Assembly: GCF_040954645.1 (NCBI RefSeq)
Contig: NC_092813.1
Span: 16,160,136-16,224,135 of the forward strand
Source of the DNA: Diabrotica undecimpunctata
Lineage: Eukaryota; Arthropoda; Insecta; Coleoptera; Chrysomelidae
DNA: 64,000 bases
Direction: 5' to 3'
Both the position numbers and the translations under genes were made by a program. Below are positions 1 to 12,300 of this stretch, piece after piece (position 1 is the stretch's first letter; every line of letters starts with the position of its first letter). The notes beneath the pieces were generated by a model. That model worked only from the letters and a program-made list of their open reading frames with translations, was not told the DNA's origin and ran no database searches.

Positions 1-845
1 TACAAAAATTAATCAGAAATAAACCTAATACTAGGTACTATTGAAAATATGCTTAGCAAATCCACTAACCTTCGTTTTTTGTGCCAAGCAACTTGTTCCT
101 TTATTACACTATTAAAGTAATATGTGGTCATTGATCCACAATTTCGACAATCATTCTTCGAGTTGTATAAATGCCATTCTTAGAGAAAAGCAATTAAGCT
201 TCTCCTAATTCCTCCTCCTTGTTTTATTTGCAGTACAAATGTAACATTTCTATCTATGGCATCAGTGTTGGTTTTCTAAAGGCGAATCCATCTGTAATAA
301 AGTCAGTTGTTGATCTAGCCTTTAATAGAAAATTATGAATAGTATTTACATCCGTTTTCTTGGTATTCCTGCTTCCGGTTTAATTAAAATTTAAAAATTA
401 AAAAAAAATTAATTCTTAATTTAACCTTAAGAATTAATTCTAACAAAATTAATAATAATAATAAAAAAACTAAATGTCCATTGATATATAAACTAATATT
501 ACAAGTCTTCTAAAAATTGTCTTTTAGTACAAAAATTAATCAGAAAAATCCTAGAACTATTTACATTCAAAATATGCTTAACAAATCCACTAACCTTAGT
601 TTTTTAACTTGCCAAGCAGCGTCTGCCTCCGTTACTATGCCGATAAAGCCATTGTATAATCATTCGGACAATCTTTCTAGAGTTGTATAAATTATATTAT
701 TTTACGCCCTTTTTAAATAACAATAATTAGGCTCCTCCTAGTTTCTCCTTGTCTCATTTCCAATAGAAATTTACAATTTGGCTATTGCCCCATTATTGGT
801 TTACTAAAGGCGAATCGATCTGTAAAAAAATCAGTTTTTAACATC
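1..845. repeat. Tandem duplication, period about 528 bp
   Basis: The block beginning at base 1 (TACAAAAATTAATCAG) recurs at about 529, and similarity runs for at least 320 bp: AAATATGCTTA(G/A)CAAATCCACTAACCTT, then TTGTATAAAT, then CTAAAGGCGAATC(C/G)ATCTGTAA. The copies differ at many positions, so this is an old duplication. The remainder of each unit is A-rich filler (about 380-520). I see no open reading frame of interest. The array probably extends upstream of the window. Confidence 0.8.
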
Positions 846-1239
846 TCGCTTATAACCGAAAATTATTACAAATTCTTACCTTATTCGCAACATCGATTTT
901 CATCTTTTAGGATGATATCTTCTACTGATATGACTGTTGAATAAATGTTATTGACTACATTAACTCATCTAATCCTATTTATAGCAGCTCTAAATTAATC
1001 AGCTGACGTTAGACCAGTCCATTTTCTAAGACAGAGAATCTTCCCAAGATCGTTAAAAGAGCTTCTGCAATATAATATCTGTCATCCACTCTTTTTGATT
1101 TAGGATTTTCACGTAAAATTATGGTAATAGATGTCTTTATTTCGTTTCATTATTCTATGCTGCTACTAGTGTTTTCAACTATTTTCGCAAAATCCTTATT
1201 AAGCTTTGTTTTTACTTTTTCCAGAAAGTTGCCTTCTTT
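846..1239. other. No recognisable feature
   Basis: AT-rich sequence without a supported gene, repeat or RNA. It may be a decayed continuation of the LINE relic that follows on the minus strand, but I see no motif that proves it. Confidence 0.5.
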
Positions 1240-1930
1240 CAGTAGATTTTGAGCCTCATTTTCTTGTGAATTATTTTGAATCGTATGATATTTACAACTA
1301 ATAAACTATGATACGAGAAGACATCTTTTGTTTCTGTTGATAAAATCAACATTATTTCCTTCTAGAGTATCACTGTGTGCTTTTCGTGTATAAAGCCTTC
1401 CTGGATGTAATTATAAAAATAGATTCGTTACAACCATATCCGTGTATTGGCAGAATTGGATCACTCTTTCTCCTCTTCCGTTACCTGTGATAAGATCATA
1501 TATCTGCACAACATTCTCGACTGCCTTGTCCTATTTTGGCGTTTAAATCGCCCAAGTTAATGGTTAGTTTTTTTCAGTTTTAGGGAACCTTCTGGAGTCA
1601 GAAAGAAAGTTTTTATTTCTTCCTCAGTAGATTGGATGTTAGTGCGTAAACTTGAATGATGTTTATATTAGAAAGGACTTATTTAATTTTTCATAACACA
1701 TCTCTGTCTTATAAGGACGCCATTTCTATTTCTTGTTAAGGCATCTCCCGAATAAATGACATGGTCTTCATGTATAATTATTACTCCAGAATCTAGCCAT
1801 CTAACTTGTATGCATTACAGAAAATGATTTGCTATCTTGTCTGCTTGGTACATGTTTCAAATGTTCCACTTTTCGATCCTTTTCACTTTAGGGACATTTA
1901 TTGGGTGATCGAATGTCTCGAGGGAGTCTT
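1240..1930 (-). pseudogene. LINE endonuclease relic (AP-endonuclease type)
   Basis: Read on the minus strand, this is a decayed apurinic-type endonuclease domain of the LINE class often annotated craniofacial development protein 2-like. In order: a start like RIEKWNI-NMYQADKIA near 1900; GVIIIHEDHVIYSGDA near 1790; INIIQVYALTS near 1660; the active-site segment NLGDLNAKIGQG near 1550-1515; and GERVIQFCQYTDMVVTN near 1470-1415. The canonical motif GDFNAKIG has F changed to L. Several stops and frame changes break it, so it is not functional. The domain is incomplete after about 1376; the reverse transcriptase that should follow is absent. Confidence 0.75.
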
Positions 1931-2945
1931 ATCGTCCTCTTCTAATTAAGGAGTACCCAGTACTTATCGCCATTTCTTTTGGATTTTTTTACTGGATCGC
2001 CAGGATTGTGGTGTCCTGGAGATATCTTTACGAATCTTTTATGTGGTAGTCATCTCGTGGCTTTTAATAACTCAATGCGGTTATAAAATGTAGCTCTTCT
2101 GTCTTTGGATCTAATTTTTCAGCTTAAGAGTAATAAAGTGCCCTTCCACTATCCGTTCTTCCACCCGTAGTTGTTTACGAACAAGTGGGTTTGAACTGCT
2201 GGGGAACAAGTTTAAACTGCTTAGGCTGATAATACAGGGAAAGATAAGAGGAGGAAGGAATATAGGAAAAAAGAGAGTCTTATGGTTGAAGAATTTAAGG
2301 GACTGGTATAAATGCAGTTCTATAGAACTCTTCAGAGCAGCAGTAGATAGAGTAAAGATAGTGATGATGATATCCAACTTCCGATCGGGAGACGGCACAT
2401 AAAGAAGAAGAAGGAAGAATACTTATAACAATAATCGTTTGGTTACTAGAGGTTGTAGTAGAAGAAAATATAGTGACCCTTCTGCCCTCGGAATCCTAAT
2501 AGCCATTCGGGGCCAGAAGAAACAAGAGTTATCCAAGAGAGATTGATAGGAAAGATTAAAGACATTTTACTCAAGACAAGTCGAAAAAGAGTAAAATGTA
2601 AAGGCACTTATGATCTGCAAGATGCGTTTTATAAGCGTATGAATATTGATACACTTTGTGTTCCCGCTTATACCTGGACCTGGATCATAGCATGGACGGT
2701 GCACGACATTTTACTATGTAGATACCCAAACTTTATAGCCTGGCCTGATATAATTACCCCTGATACCAATAACAAGGTCAGCAATGCCATTACAGCATGG
2801 TACTCCTATTTTTTGTAACGGCTTGGTGGTTGAACGATAATTATTATAAATTTGATTACTGGCTTATAACTGGTTCTATCGATAATACAGTAAGTAATAA
2901 AAAATAAGTAATATAAACACTAGCTATCGAATACATAGATCACAA
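1376..2945. repeat. Dispersed repeat copy 1 (partner at 43128-44480)
   Basis: This segment and 43128-44480 are direct copies of one repeat, alignable from TTTTCGTGTATAAAGCC through to CTATCGAATA(C/T)ATAGATC with scattered substitutions and small indels. It contains the endonuclease relic (minus strand) and, upstream of it in element orientation, 2416-2945, which I take to be leader sequence of the same element. The open frame at 2543-2818 belongs to this leader and shows no domain. Copy 1 carries an extra 226 bp at 2190-2415. It ends near a TA run. Confidence 0.8.
2190..2415 (+). pseudogene. 5'-truncated LINE 3' end
   Basis: The plus strand encodes the last ~70 residues of a LINE polyprotein: GKIRGGRNIGKKRVLWLKNL, then RDWYKCSSIELFRAAVDR and a terminal GDGT before the stop, followed by a GAA-rich 3' tail (AAAGAAGAAGAAGGA). 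This C-terminal signature is common in arthropod LINEs of the endonuclease-reverse transcriptase group. The partner repeat at 43921-43930 reads straight through this point (AGTGGG then AGAATGC), giving an empty site. I could not identify a clear target duplication. Nothing upstream of this C-terminus is present. Confidence 0.8.
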
Positions 2946-2956
2946 TCGAGGTTGGA

Positions 2957-2957
2957 G

Positions 2958-3036
<79 letters not shown>
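2957..3036. repeat. (TA)n microsatellite
   Basis: About 80 bp of uninterrupted TA that ends exactly where the following LTR begins with TGTTATG. Confidence 0.95.
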
Positions 3037-3040
<4 letters not shown>

Positions 3041-4371
3041 ATGTTTCTTCTTTCCCAACCAAAGAAAAATAAATAAAAATATCCATCGAAATAAAATTTC
3101 ATGAAGTCATTATAAACAAAAATGTATATATTAATTTAAGATAAGATTAGTGTAGATAAGAATAGAAATTTGTTTGGCAAACGACCTGTTTCCGTTGCAA
3201 ACAAAATTATCAAAAAAACCTTTGTTTAGAATTAGAAGACATTTTACCTGTAAGTTAATCTCTTCATTGTTTGTAGAGTCGAGTATTAAATGACCATATT
3301 CTAATCTTTTGAAATATGTATAAATGATGTATTGAAAAAAACCAATTTTAAAGTAAGCTATTTAGTTTTCTCTGAAACCGAAATTAGGCTTTTCCAATAT
3401 GATAGTAAACACAATTTAAGCTTTTTGATTGTACGGTCGTTTTTAAATGGGAATTTGGGAGTCGATGAGGAGACAGGAGAAGTTAGTCATATTTTGGTCA
3501 TCGAAAGGAAACAGTCGTGTGTCTCAAGATAGGGTGTGGTTCGTGAGTTTGGATACCGGCGTAACTAAAAGAAGTGAATAGTTTGAAGAAGGAGATAACA
3601 AGTAGATTAAAAGAGGTCCTTGTATCTACCGTGGGCATTTTTATAAAGTATATGTGAAAGTATTCTTACGGCATCAAGTTGACAAAAGGAGGTCCTGGTG
3701 TCATAAATAAGTAGCGGAGTTTGGAGAAGTGAATCAGGTGTTTTTTGTGTAGTCTGCAGGAGGTTTGCAGAGACGTAAAGAAGGAGCCGAGGTGCCAAAA
3801 AAGGGAGATCACATCTTTGAGGAGACTGGACTTTTCTGGGTATGTTCCAACATACAACTCAAGAAGAAAATAAACTGTAAGTGTTTGTACAATTGAATTT
3901 TATATCTGTGAAGGCTCGTTTCGACATCATGGTCATTAGCATTCAAATTTAAGAATTGAGGTTTTGTTAGGCTAATCAAAAGTTTAAAGTTTTGTGGTTT
4001 CTTTTTTTTTTCAAGTAAAGAAAATTTTAAGTTAAATTGGTTTTTCACGTAATATAAATGTATGTAGCTTTATAATCTTATTATCATAATAATTTGATTT
4101 ATTTTCTTGTATGCTGATTGATAAGATAACAACAGAATTTAATAATTGTTTTATTCGTTCATATAAAATAAAGAAACGTAAATCTTTGTAATATAATATA
4201 TTTGTATTATTATCCTTTTTTCTCCAACCCGATAAAAGACAACTAGAAAATCTTTTGAATCCATCGAACACAGGTAATATAAGGATTATTTTACTTTTGA
4301 TAACAGATAAGTTATAATTTTTTTATTGGCTCAATAAACTAAGTTTGAACTCAAAATAAACAATCATAACA
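3037..4371 (+). mobile_element. Long 5' LTR of Gypsy element 1
   Basis: The segment starts TGTTATG and ends CATAACA, a perfect 7-bp inverted terminus, and is followed two bases later by a primer-binding site, which together mark it as a 1335-bp LTR. The interior is AT-rich with no supported gene; open frames at 3332, 3607, 3809 and 4032 show no domain and I treat them as chance. The left edge abuts a TA run. No 3' partner LTR is in the window because the element is cut off within protease/pol, so the boundary rests on the inverted terminus and the primer site. Long LTRs with a tRNA-Lys-type primer site recall the Osvaldo/Ulysses group (inference). Confidence 0.65.
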
Positions 4372-4373
4372 AA

Positions 4374-4391
4374 TGGCCCCCAACGTGTAAG
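4374..4391 (+). promoter_or_regulatory. Primer-binding site, tRNA-Lys-like
   Basis: TGGCCCCCAACGTGTAAG matches the complement of an insect tRNA-Lys 3' end (TGGCGCCCAACGTGGGGC) at most positions, with mismatches at the fifth base and the last few. It sits 2 bp after the LTR, where minus-strand DNA synthesis would be primed. Confidence 0.65.
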
Positions 4392-4736
4392 GCGTAGAAA
4401 GTATTTCTAGTTAAAATTTAAACGGATAGAGAAAGAAAGCAGATTGATTGAAAATTTATTTGCCGATGGTTAAAGTTTATAATATTTGCTTTTATGACAT
4501 TACATTTCAAATTTCACTAGGTACAAATTTTTACATGATATAATTTATGATATTTGATTGATTTTTACAACTGATAAAATTTTAAAATTTTATTGCATTT
4601 ATTTGAATTTATTGCATTTGGGATAAGAGGAAAAGTTGTCGTCTTTGCAACATTACTCGAATTTCATATTTGGCTGGGATATTATTGCACAAATTTCAAA
4701 GCTCAATATTTGGCGGGGATAAATAATCTAACGAAC

Positions 4737-5753
4737 ATGTCGACCACAAGGAGTCAAAGCAAAATGCAGGAAAGGAAGGAGGATAACAGAGAAGATGAAA
4801 CAATTTTGGAAGAAGGATCGGATAATGAAGGAAATGTTACAATAGTCAAGGAGAGAAAAGAACCATCAGGAATAGAGAAAATATTACAACTAATGCAACT
4901 CCAGTCACAAAAAATGGATATAAATCAACAAGAAACAAAACAAACAATGAGCAATATAGAGCAGCGTTTGGAAAACTATGAACAGGAAATTAAAGGATGT
5001 GTTGAGGGGATAAAGAAAGAACTGATACAACAAATAGAAGAGATTAATGAAATTAAAAAGAAAATGGGAGAACAAGAAAAGAAAGTAGAAAATAAGATGA
5101 AGGAAATCAAGATTGGCCAGAAAAAGGAATTAGATCAGTTAGAAGAAAAATTTGAAATGGCGCTACAAGAAGACAGGAAAGAAGTAGAAAGGAGATTAAA
5201 GCAAAATAAAAAACATATTGCAGAAATTGAACTAAGAGGAACAGAGAGAAAAGAAGTTATCGTCCATGGAACAAGCGAGGTAAAAATACAGTTTGGCGGG
5301 GACGTAAAAAAATTACACCCAGTAATTTTCATCAACAATTTAAAAAAGAAAGTACGACATATCGGTAATTTCGAAACAGCAGAGGAAACGATAAGGAACC
5401 ATCTTAAAGATGAGGCAAGTTTATGGTTTGATAGCAAAGAAGAAGAATTGCAAAATTGGCAAACATTTGAACAAAAATTTCTGAATTATTTCTGGGGGAA
5501 AATACAACAGATAGAGATAAACAAGGAATTACAAAATGGGAGATACCAGGATAGTATAGGTATATCAGAAAAAACATATGCCTTACAACTATACAACAAT
5601 GCAAGACACTTACATTACAACTATTCGTCCGAACAGCTAGTGGAACTAATAGCCAGACATTTTGAAGATACCTTAGAAGATCACATAACTCTACAAAACT
5701 ACAAAGATATTGACAGTTTATGTCAATTCTTAAAATACGAGAAGCAAAATTAA
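4737..5753 (+). CDS. gag: Gag of Gypsy element 1
   Basis: Structural polyprotein of an LTR retrotransposon, expected to build the particle. I prefer the ATG at 4737 (MSTTRSQSK..., the usual start of Gypsy Gag) over the longer frame from 4593, whose first 48 residues look like untranslated leader. Residues ~40-165 are charged and heptad-like (EIKKKMGEQEKKVENKMKEI), a probable coiled coil. Residues ~180-335 contain a capsid-like core (QFGGDVKKLHPVIFINNLKK; DEASLWFDSKEEELQNWQTF). No CCHC knuckle is seen; a basic Arg/Asn/Glu-rich tail encoded in the next frame may do that work. The frame is intact. It overlaps the protease frame by 34 bp in the -1 register, consistent with programmed -1 frameshifting. 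Confidence 0.85.
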   Translation: MSTTRSQSKMQERKEDNREDETILEEGSDNEGNVTIVKERKEPSGIEKILQLMQLQSQKMDINQQETKQTMSNIEQRLENYEQEIKGCVEGIKKELIQQIEEINEIKKKMGEQEKKVENKMKEIKIGQKKELDQLEEKFEMALQEDRKEVERRLKQNKKHIAEIELRGTERKEVIVHGTSEVKIQFGGDVKKLHPVIFINNLKKKVRHIGNFETAEETIRNHLKDEASLWFDSKEEELQNWQTFEQKFLNYFWGKIQQIEINKELQNGRYQDSIGISEKTYALQLYNNARHLHYNYSSEQLVELIARHFEDTLEDHITLQNYKDIDSLCQFLKYEKQN

Positions 5754-6622
5754 GAGAAAGAAAAATGAGGAGAACGCAAGAAAATTATAGACAACGAGAA
5801 AATCAAGACTATAGAGATAGAGAACAAAACTTTAGGAGAGAGTACACAAGAAGAGAATTTGTCCCGAGGAGGGAAAACGAAAGTAGAGACAACGGAAGAG
5901 TAAATTATGAACAAAGAAATCGGCAATGGAACGAAAACAGATATCGAGAGAACCAGAATAGAAACAACACTCGCACATATCAGGAAAACCGAAATAATAA
6001 TAGAACGAATGAACCGGAAAATCGCGGAAACCGATACGGATCCGAGAGACCAAGAGAAAATAGAAGAGCGGTCAACAACACACACATAGAGGAATATGAG
6101 GATGAGAGACAAAGCGACAGAAATAGAAGCGAACAAGAACAGCAAGCGTCTTTTTCACGAAGGCGCTCACTAAAGACAAAGAAACAAACAGGAATTTTTT
6201 GTCACCCGAAGGAATTTATTAAATTGGCAGAAAATAAGGACAAAATAAGTGGAGCAAATCTGAAATTTGTAGATGGTTTTATCAACGAGACACCGATTAA
6301 AATTATGATTGATACTGGATCGGAAATGACACTGATCAATAGAAAACTAATAGAGGAAGTTAAGTTAACGAATTTGATCTACAAAATACCACGGGTAAAT
6401 TTGGTGGGTGCAAATAAACGGACATTGGCAACTATAAATGAGGGAATACAAGTGAAAGTACGATTGGATAAGAAATTTTATGCACTACAATGTGTTGTGA
6501 TGCCAAACATGTCGCATGATATGATCGTAGGAGTGGATGAATTGGCAGAAGAACACTGTCTAATCAGTACTAATCGAGTAACGACGAGAAGTAGATCCAC
6601 CAGGCTTGAGAATGGCAAGTGA
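5720..6622 (+). CDS. Protease region of Gypsy element 1, truncated
   Basis: The -1 frame overlapping gag. Residues ~10-155 are an Arg/Asn/Glu-rich low-complexity tract ([20 protein letters not shown]), likely RNA-binding. Residues ~180-285 are a retroviral-type aspartic protease: [20 protein letters not shown] with the catalytic D-T-G intact, followed by the usual hydrophobic flap-side strands and the IVGVDEL end. The frame then ends shortly after, and no reverse transcriptase, RNase H or integrase follows. The last residues (about 6600 on) appear to be read into unrelated sequence, so the element is broken here and its 3' half is missing. Confidence 0.85.
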   Translation: MSILKIREAKLRERKMRRTQENYRQRENQDYRDREQNFRREYTRREFVPRRENESRDNGRVNYEQRNRQWNENRYRENQNRNNTRTYQENRNNNRTNEPENRGNRYGSERPRENRRAVNNTHIEEYEDERQSDRNRSEQEQQASFSRRRSLKTKKQTGIFCHPKEFIKLAENKDKISGANLKFVDGFINETPIKIMIDTGSEMTLINRKLIEEVKLTNLIYKIPRVNLVGANKRTLATINEGIQVKVRLDKKFYALQCVVMPNMSHDMIVGVDELAEEHCLISTNRVTTRSRSTRLENGK

Positions 6623-7518
<896 letters not shown>

Positions 7519-7520
7519 AT

Positions 7521-7538
7521 TGGCGCAAAGTCAGTAGG
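7521..7538 (+). promoter_or_regulatory. Primer-binding site, tRNA-Ser-like
   Basis: TGGCGCAAAGTCAGTAGG lies 2 bp after the LTR and resembles the errantiviral primer site TGGCGCAGTCGGTAGG, complementary to a tRNA-Ser 3' end, with small differences. Confidence 0.6.
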
Positions 7539-7540
7539 AT

Positions 7541-8107
7541 CCGGTTAACGTTGCTAGAACACGTGTATACTCGCTGGCAGCGGCTGATTCTCAAATCTTA
7601 ACGGAACAAAGAATCTACGGAAGTCCTCACTCCTGTGATCTACGGAAGGAACACCTAGTGAAGCCCCTGGTAGCTGAGCAGAGAGAACAAGGCGTCTCGA
7701 TGTTCTTCTTTATGTAAGTGGATTTTAAATCATCTCGTTAATAATTTTGTTATAATAATTTATGAAATTGACTATACTGCAAGTCAATTAATCAAGATAC
7801 ATAAAAAAATACAAGTTGTTTATCTAATATTTTAAATTATTGATATTGACATATTTCTTTCATATCATTTTATACTGATATTTTATTGAGATATTTTTTT
7901 TACTTGCTATATTTTTGGTATATTTTTTTTTGATATATTTTTATTTGATATATTTGATACATTTTTATTGATATAATATTTGATATTTTAAATTGATATA
8001 TTTTTGCCCTTTATACACCACCACATTTTTTTCTGCCTTATATACTGATATATTTTATATTTATTCATACTTCTATTTTTCATTTTCGTTTAAAAATATC
8101 TCGACAA
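7541..8107 (+). other. Leader of Gypsy element 2
   Basis: Untranslated leader between primer site and gag. From about 7840 to 8060 it is a degenerate run of TGATATATTTTT-like units. No coding or packaging signal is identifiable by eye. Confidence 0.6.
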
Positions 8108-9355
8108 ATGCCCGAGACACGTTCCCAAACTCAACAAATAATCGAACCATTTAAGCTTTCGGAAATATTTTCCCTTATCCCAGAATTTGAAGGCGATCCG
8201 ATTTCTCTTTCTACATTTTTAGATGCGTGCGACTGTGTTTTTAAGATGGCCATAGGCGACCAGCGCGTTCTATTAACGATTCACGTAAAACATAAACTCA
8301 AAAGTAAAGCTGCACAGCTTATTAATTCTAGAAAACCACATTCTTATATAGAAATAAAACAATTACTTAATCTACATTTCGGAGACAGTAGAGACCTGAC
8401 CTCCTTAATACAAGACTTACAAAGACTAAGACAACTATCCAACGAATCTACTCTAACTTTCTTTAACCACTTACAAGTTCTGAATGCAAAAATGCACGCA
8501 TCGATCCAAATAGCAAATTTATCCCCAGATCAAAAAACCACTCAATGTGACTTAATCGATACCATGGCCCTAAACACACTTTTAACCGGCTTAGAACCTC
8601 GTCTAGGACAAATTATTAGGGCTAGTAATCCAAAAGATCTCATTGAAGCAAGCAATCGTATTCGACGCGAACTTCAATTTTCATATTTTGAAGAACAAAA
8701 ATCTAATTCTAGATCAATTATTCCTAAACCGTCTCAACCAATGACAAGACCCTCATCTTAGTTTACAAAATGTACAAATTGGGGCCCGCTTGGTGATCTA
8801 AATACTGAATGCCGCTCTTCACCTTTCGTACAGCCAAACCAAACTTTTTCTAGGCCACAGGGTTACCAAAACCAATATAATAATGGACCTAACAACTATC
8901 CAATCAATCAGAACCCTAATAGGAATCAATATTCCTCCAACAATCTAAATTTCAACCAACAGAGACCTTCCTTTTGATATCAAAATCAAAATCGTCCATC
9001 TGTTATTCAAAGAAACCCAAACTTCCAACGGGCACATGTTTTAAACGAGTACCCTAATGAAATGACGACTAACTATTATACAGACGATTACTATACAGAT
9101 AATTATTACAATACCGATAATTATGAAAACTATGAGACAGATTATTATACAGAAAATAATCCACAAACTGATAACTTTTATGCAACCAATAACACACAAA
9201 ATTATCAGGATTTTCGTTCACTTCAGAATCAAAATCATCCTCCCAATTATACGAACCACTCAACGAATATTACGAATATCCAAGAACAAATTCAAGCACT
9301 TAACTTGGACAACTTTCATCCGGATCTCAATTTTGACGAACAGACATTCATGTAA
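8108..9355 (+). pseudogene. gag: Gag of Gypsy element 2, two internal stops
   Basis: One reading frame of about 415 codons interrupted by TAG at 8759-8761 and TGA at 8975-8977. The start MPETRSQTQQ is the usual Gypsy Gag opening. Residues ~20-200 hold the capsid-like core typical of errantiviral Gag (SLIPEFEGDPISLSTFLDAC; FGDSRDLTSLIQDLQRLRQL). The rest is rich in Asn, Gln and Tyr, with short repeats of the form TDNYY near 9062-9180; no zinc knuckle is seen, as is common in this group. The next frame (protease) lies in the -1 register. Confidence 0.85.
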
Positions 9356-9369
9356 CCCCATTTCATACA

Positions 9370-12300
9370 ATGAGTTCCAAAAATTTATATTACATTAACG
9401 ATGCTACCAACACTTTTAAACTTTTAATCGACAAAGGTGCTGGACTCACTGTTTTCAAAGAAAACACAGCACGAAATTATCATAATAGATTTCCTGAAAA
9501 CGTTACTATTCAAGGTATAACCGATCAAAAATTGTTAATAACAGAATCTGTCCTGATTCCCTTCACTAACAGTAATCCTCACAAAGTCTTTATTTTCAAT
9601 TTAGACATTGATTTCGATGGCATAATAGGCATAGACTTTCTAGATCATTATGAATGCGTAACAGATCTTAAATCCCGACAGTTGCATACAAATTTTAAAA
9701 CTCTTACCCTTCACAAAGTAGGACACGAGACAAACACACCTCCTAAAGACAAATCACCGACACACCCTACAGAAACAAGACAAAACGAACCTAAAATAAA
9801 AATTAAATCAGATTCTAAACAGCAACCAAATTTAAAATACCATAACCCTATAAATGAAAAATACACTATCGTAAAAAACCGAGATCAAGACAAAAATCTT
9901 GAAAGACCGGAGAGAAAACGAATAAAAGGAAAAAAACAGAATTACCATTGACAGCCGGACCGGACAAATATGCAGACTAAAATGCAACTTATCGAATACA
10001 GATGCCATATTATCAGCTCAAGAAATAGAAAAAGTAAGATTACCTCATGCATTAGTGCATGTAGATGAAAATGGAGAATTATTAACTTCCGTCCTAAATG
10101 CTAATGCTATGCCGAAGACAATCGAAATTTCAGACATTTCAATCGCACCTTCCAAAAATTCGGAGACAATCCTATCCTACAACGGAAATGATTTTGAAGA
10201 ACCCGCAGTAGATACAACACGAATAATTAAAGAACAACTAAGAATTGATCATCTAAATTGCGAAGAACAAGAACTAATTCTAGATATATATGTACTGAAT
10301 ATGCAGATATATTTTATGTCGAAGGCGACAAACTGACCTTCACAAACGAAATCAAGCACAAAATCGAAACAAACAACGCTAAACCTATCTTCACCAAATC
10401 CTATAGATATCCTCAAATACACAAGGAAGAGGTAAAGACGCAAATTATTAAAATGTTAGAAGAAGGAATAATCCAGAAAAGCGTCTCGCCCTGGTCGAGT
10501 CCAGTCTGGGTCGTACTGCAGAAATTAGATGCATCACGAAAAACAAAAATGGCGAGTTGTTATTGATTATCGAAAACTCAACGACCTCACAGTATAAGAC
10601 CGTTATACTCTACCACAAATATCAGAACTATTGGACTAACTAGGAAGATGCCAATACTTCACAACACTAGATTTAGCTTCTGGATTTCACCAGATTGAAA
10701 TCGAGCCACACGACATCCAGAAAACGGCCTTTTCCGTCGAAAATGGACATAACGAAGTTGTGCGCATGCCATTCGGAATAATGAATGCTCCATCTACTTT
10801 CCAAAGAGTAATGGACAACATCCTCTTAGGAATACAAAACGAAAGATACTTAGTGAATATGGATGACATACTTATCTACTCATTCACTATGTATGATCAC
10901 ATGTCACGACTAACAGAAGTTTTTAAAAGGTTACGACAAACAAATTTAAAAATGCAGCCAGACAAGTGCGAATTTTTAAGAAAAGTAGCATATTTGGGCC
11001 AACTTGTAACAGAAAATGGTCTAAAAACAAATCCAGCTAAAATATCTTGCATTAAAAACTTCCCGAAAACAAACAACACCAAAGAAATAAAATCATTCTT
11101 AGGCTTAGCCGGTTACTACAGAAGATTTATTCCAAATTTTGCCAAAATTTCTAAACCACTTACGAAACTACTTCAGAAAGACGTTCCTTTTATTTTTAAT
11201 TCTGATCGCAAAGAAGCCTTTAACGAACTCAAAAATATTTTAACATCAGATCCAATACTTATATATCCGAATTTTGAGGAACCATTTTTACTAACAACTG
11301 ACGCTAGTGCATTCGCGATTGGAGCCGTTCTATCGCAAGGCCCTATTGGAAAAGATTTACCCAGAGCTTATGCCTCCAGAACATTATGCGGTGCCGAAAC
11401 AAAATATTCGACTATAGAGAGGGAACTATTAGCTATCGTATTGGCAGTCAAACATTTTAGACTATATCTTTTTGGCCGAAAATTCACCTTTATTACCGAT
11501 CATCGACCCCTTACATGGCTTTTCTCGATAAAAGATCCCAGAAGCCGATTAAAGCGTTGGCGCCTAAAACTCGAAGAATGCAATTATAAAATAGAACATC
11601 GTGCAGGAAAAATAAACAGAAATGCAGATGCCCTCTCAAGGATAAAGATTAACCATGTCAAGGATTGTGCAAACTTTCAATCAAAAATCTCATTACATGC
11701 ATCGAATGAAGATGACACGGAAACTCAAGAAAACGAAGACGACGATGAAGAAAATATAGAAAAAATGTCCGAAAAACTTGACAAGTTTATCGAACTGTAT
11801 AGAACTAAGTCAATAATTGATTATTCTAAAATTTAAACATCGAATACGGACTTATCAGACAAATCCAACAAAAATATTGTTACATTTTTTTGGCAAAATA
11901 AACTTGAAGATCTCCACGAGAAAATAATGAATGGCATATTCGAAAAAAACATGGAATATAGTAACGAAGAATTAATATTGTACACAGCAAAACTGTAAAA
12001 GATCGAAAATATTTTATTATACCATTACCGTTTGATCCCGAACGAGTAATATCACATTTGTTTCTTGTATTTTTTGCAAAGAAAGATCAATTCGATGAAA
12101 CAAAAATATATTGTGTCGAAAATAATCTCGAACTACCTATCCTAGAAATATTTTCTTATATTTTTGCTGACAAAGAATTAAAATTAAGAATCTATCAAAA
12201 TATAATTAAAACAGCCAGCGAAGACGAAATCCCTCAAATTTTAGATCATTACCATTGTGATAAAAATAATTTACATCGAGGAATAAACGAAACTGTCAGA

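Noticed and set aside
2111..2398. Minus-strand 95-residue frame
   Set aside because: Antisense of the LINE C-terminus at 2190-2415, which has the recognisable family signature on the plus strand.
2543..2818. A 91-residue host gene
   Set aside because: It lies in a dispersed repeat, is broken in the second copy and shows no domain.
3332..4271. Several 60-80 residue frames as small genes
   Set aside because: They overlap each other on both strands inside the deduced long LTR, without domains.
5750..6145. Minus-strand frame with a hydrophobic, membrane-like look
   Set aside because: Shadow of the Arg/Glu-rich tract of the Gypsy 1 protease frame.
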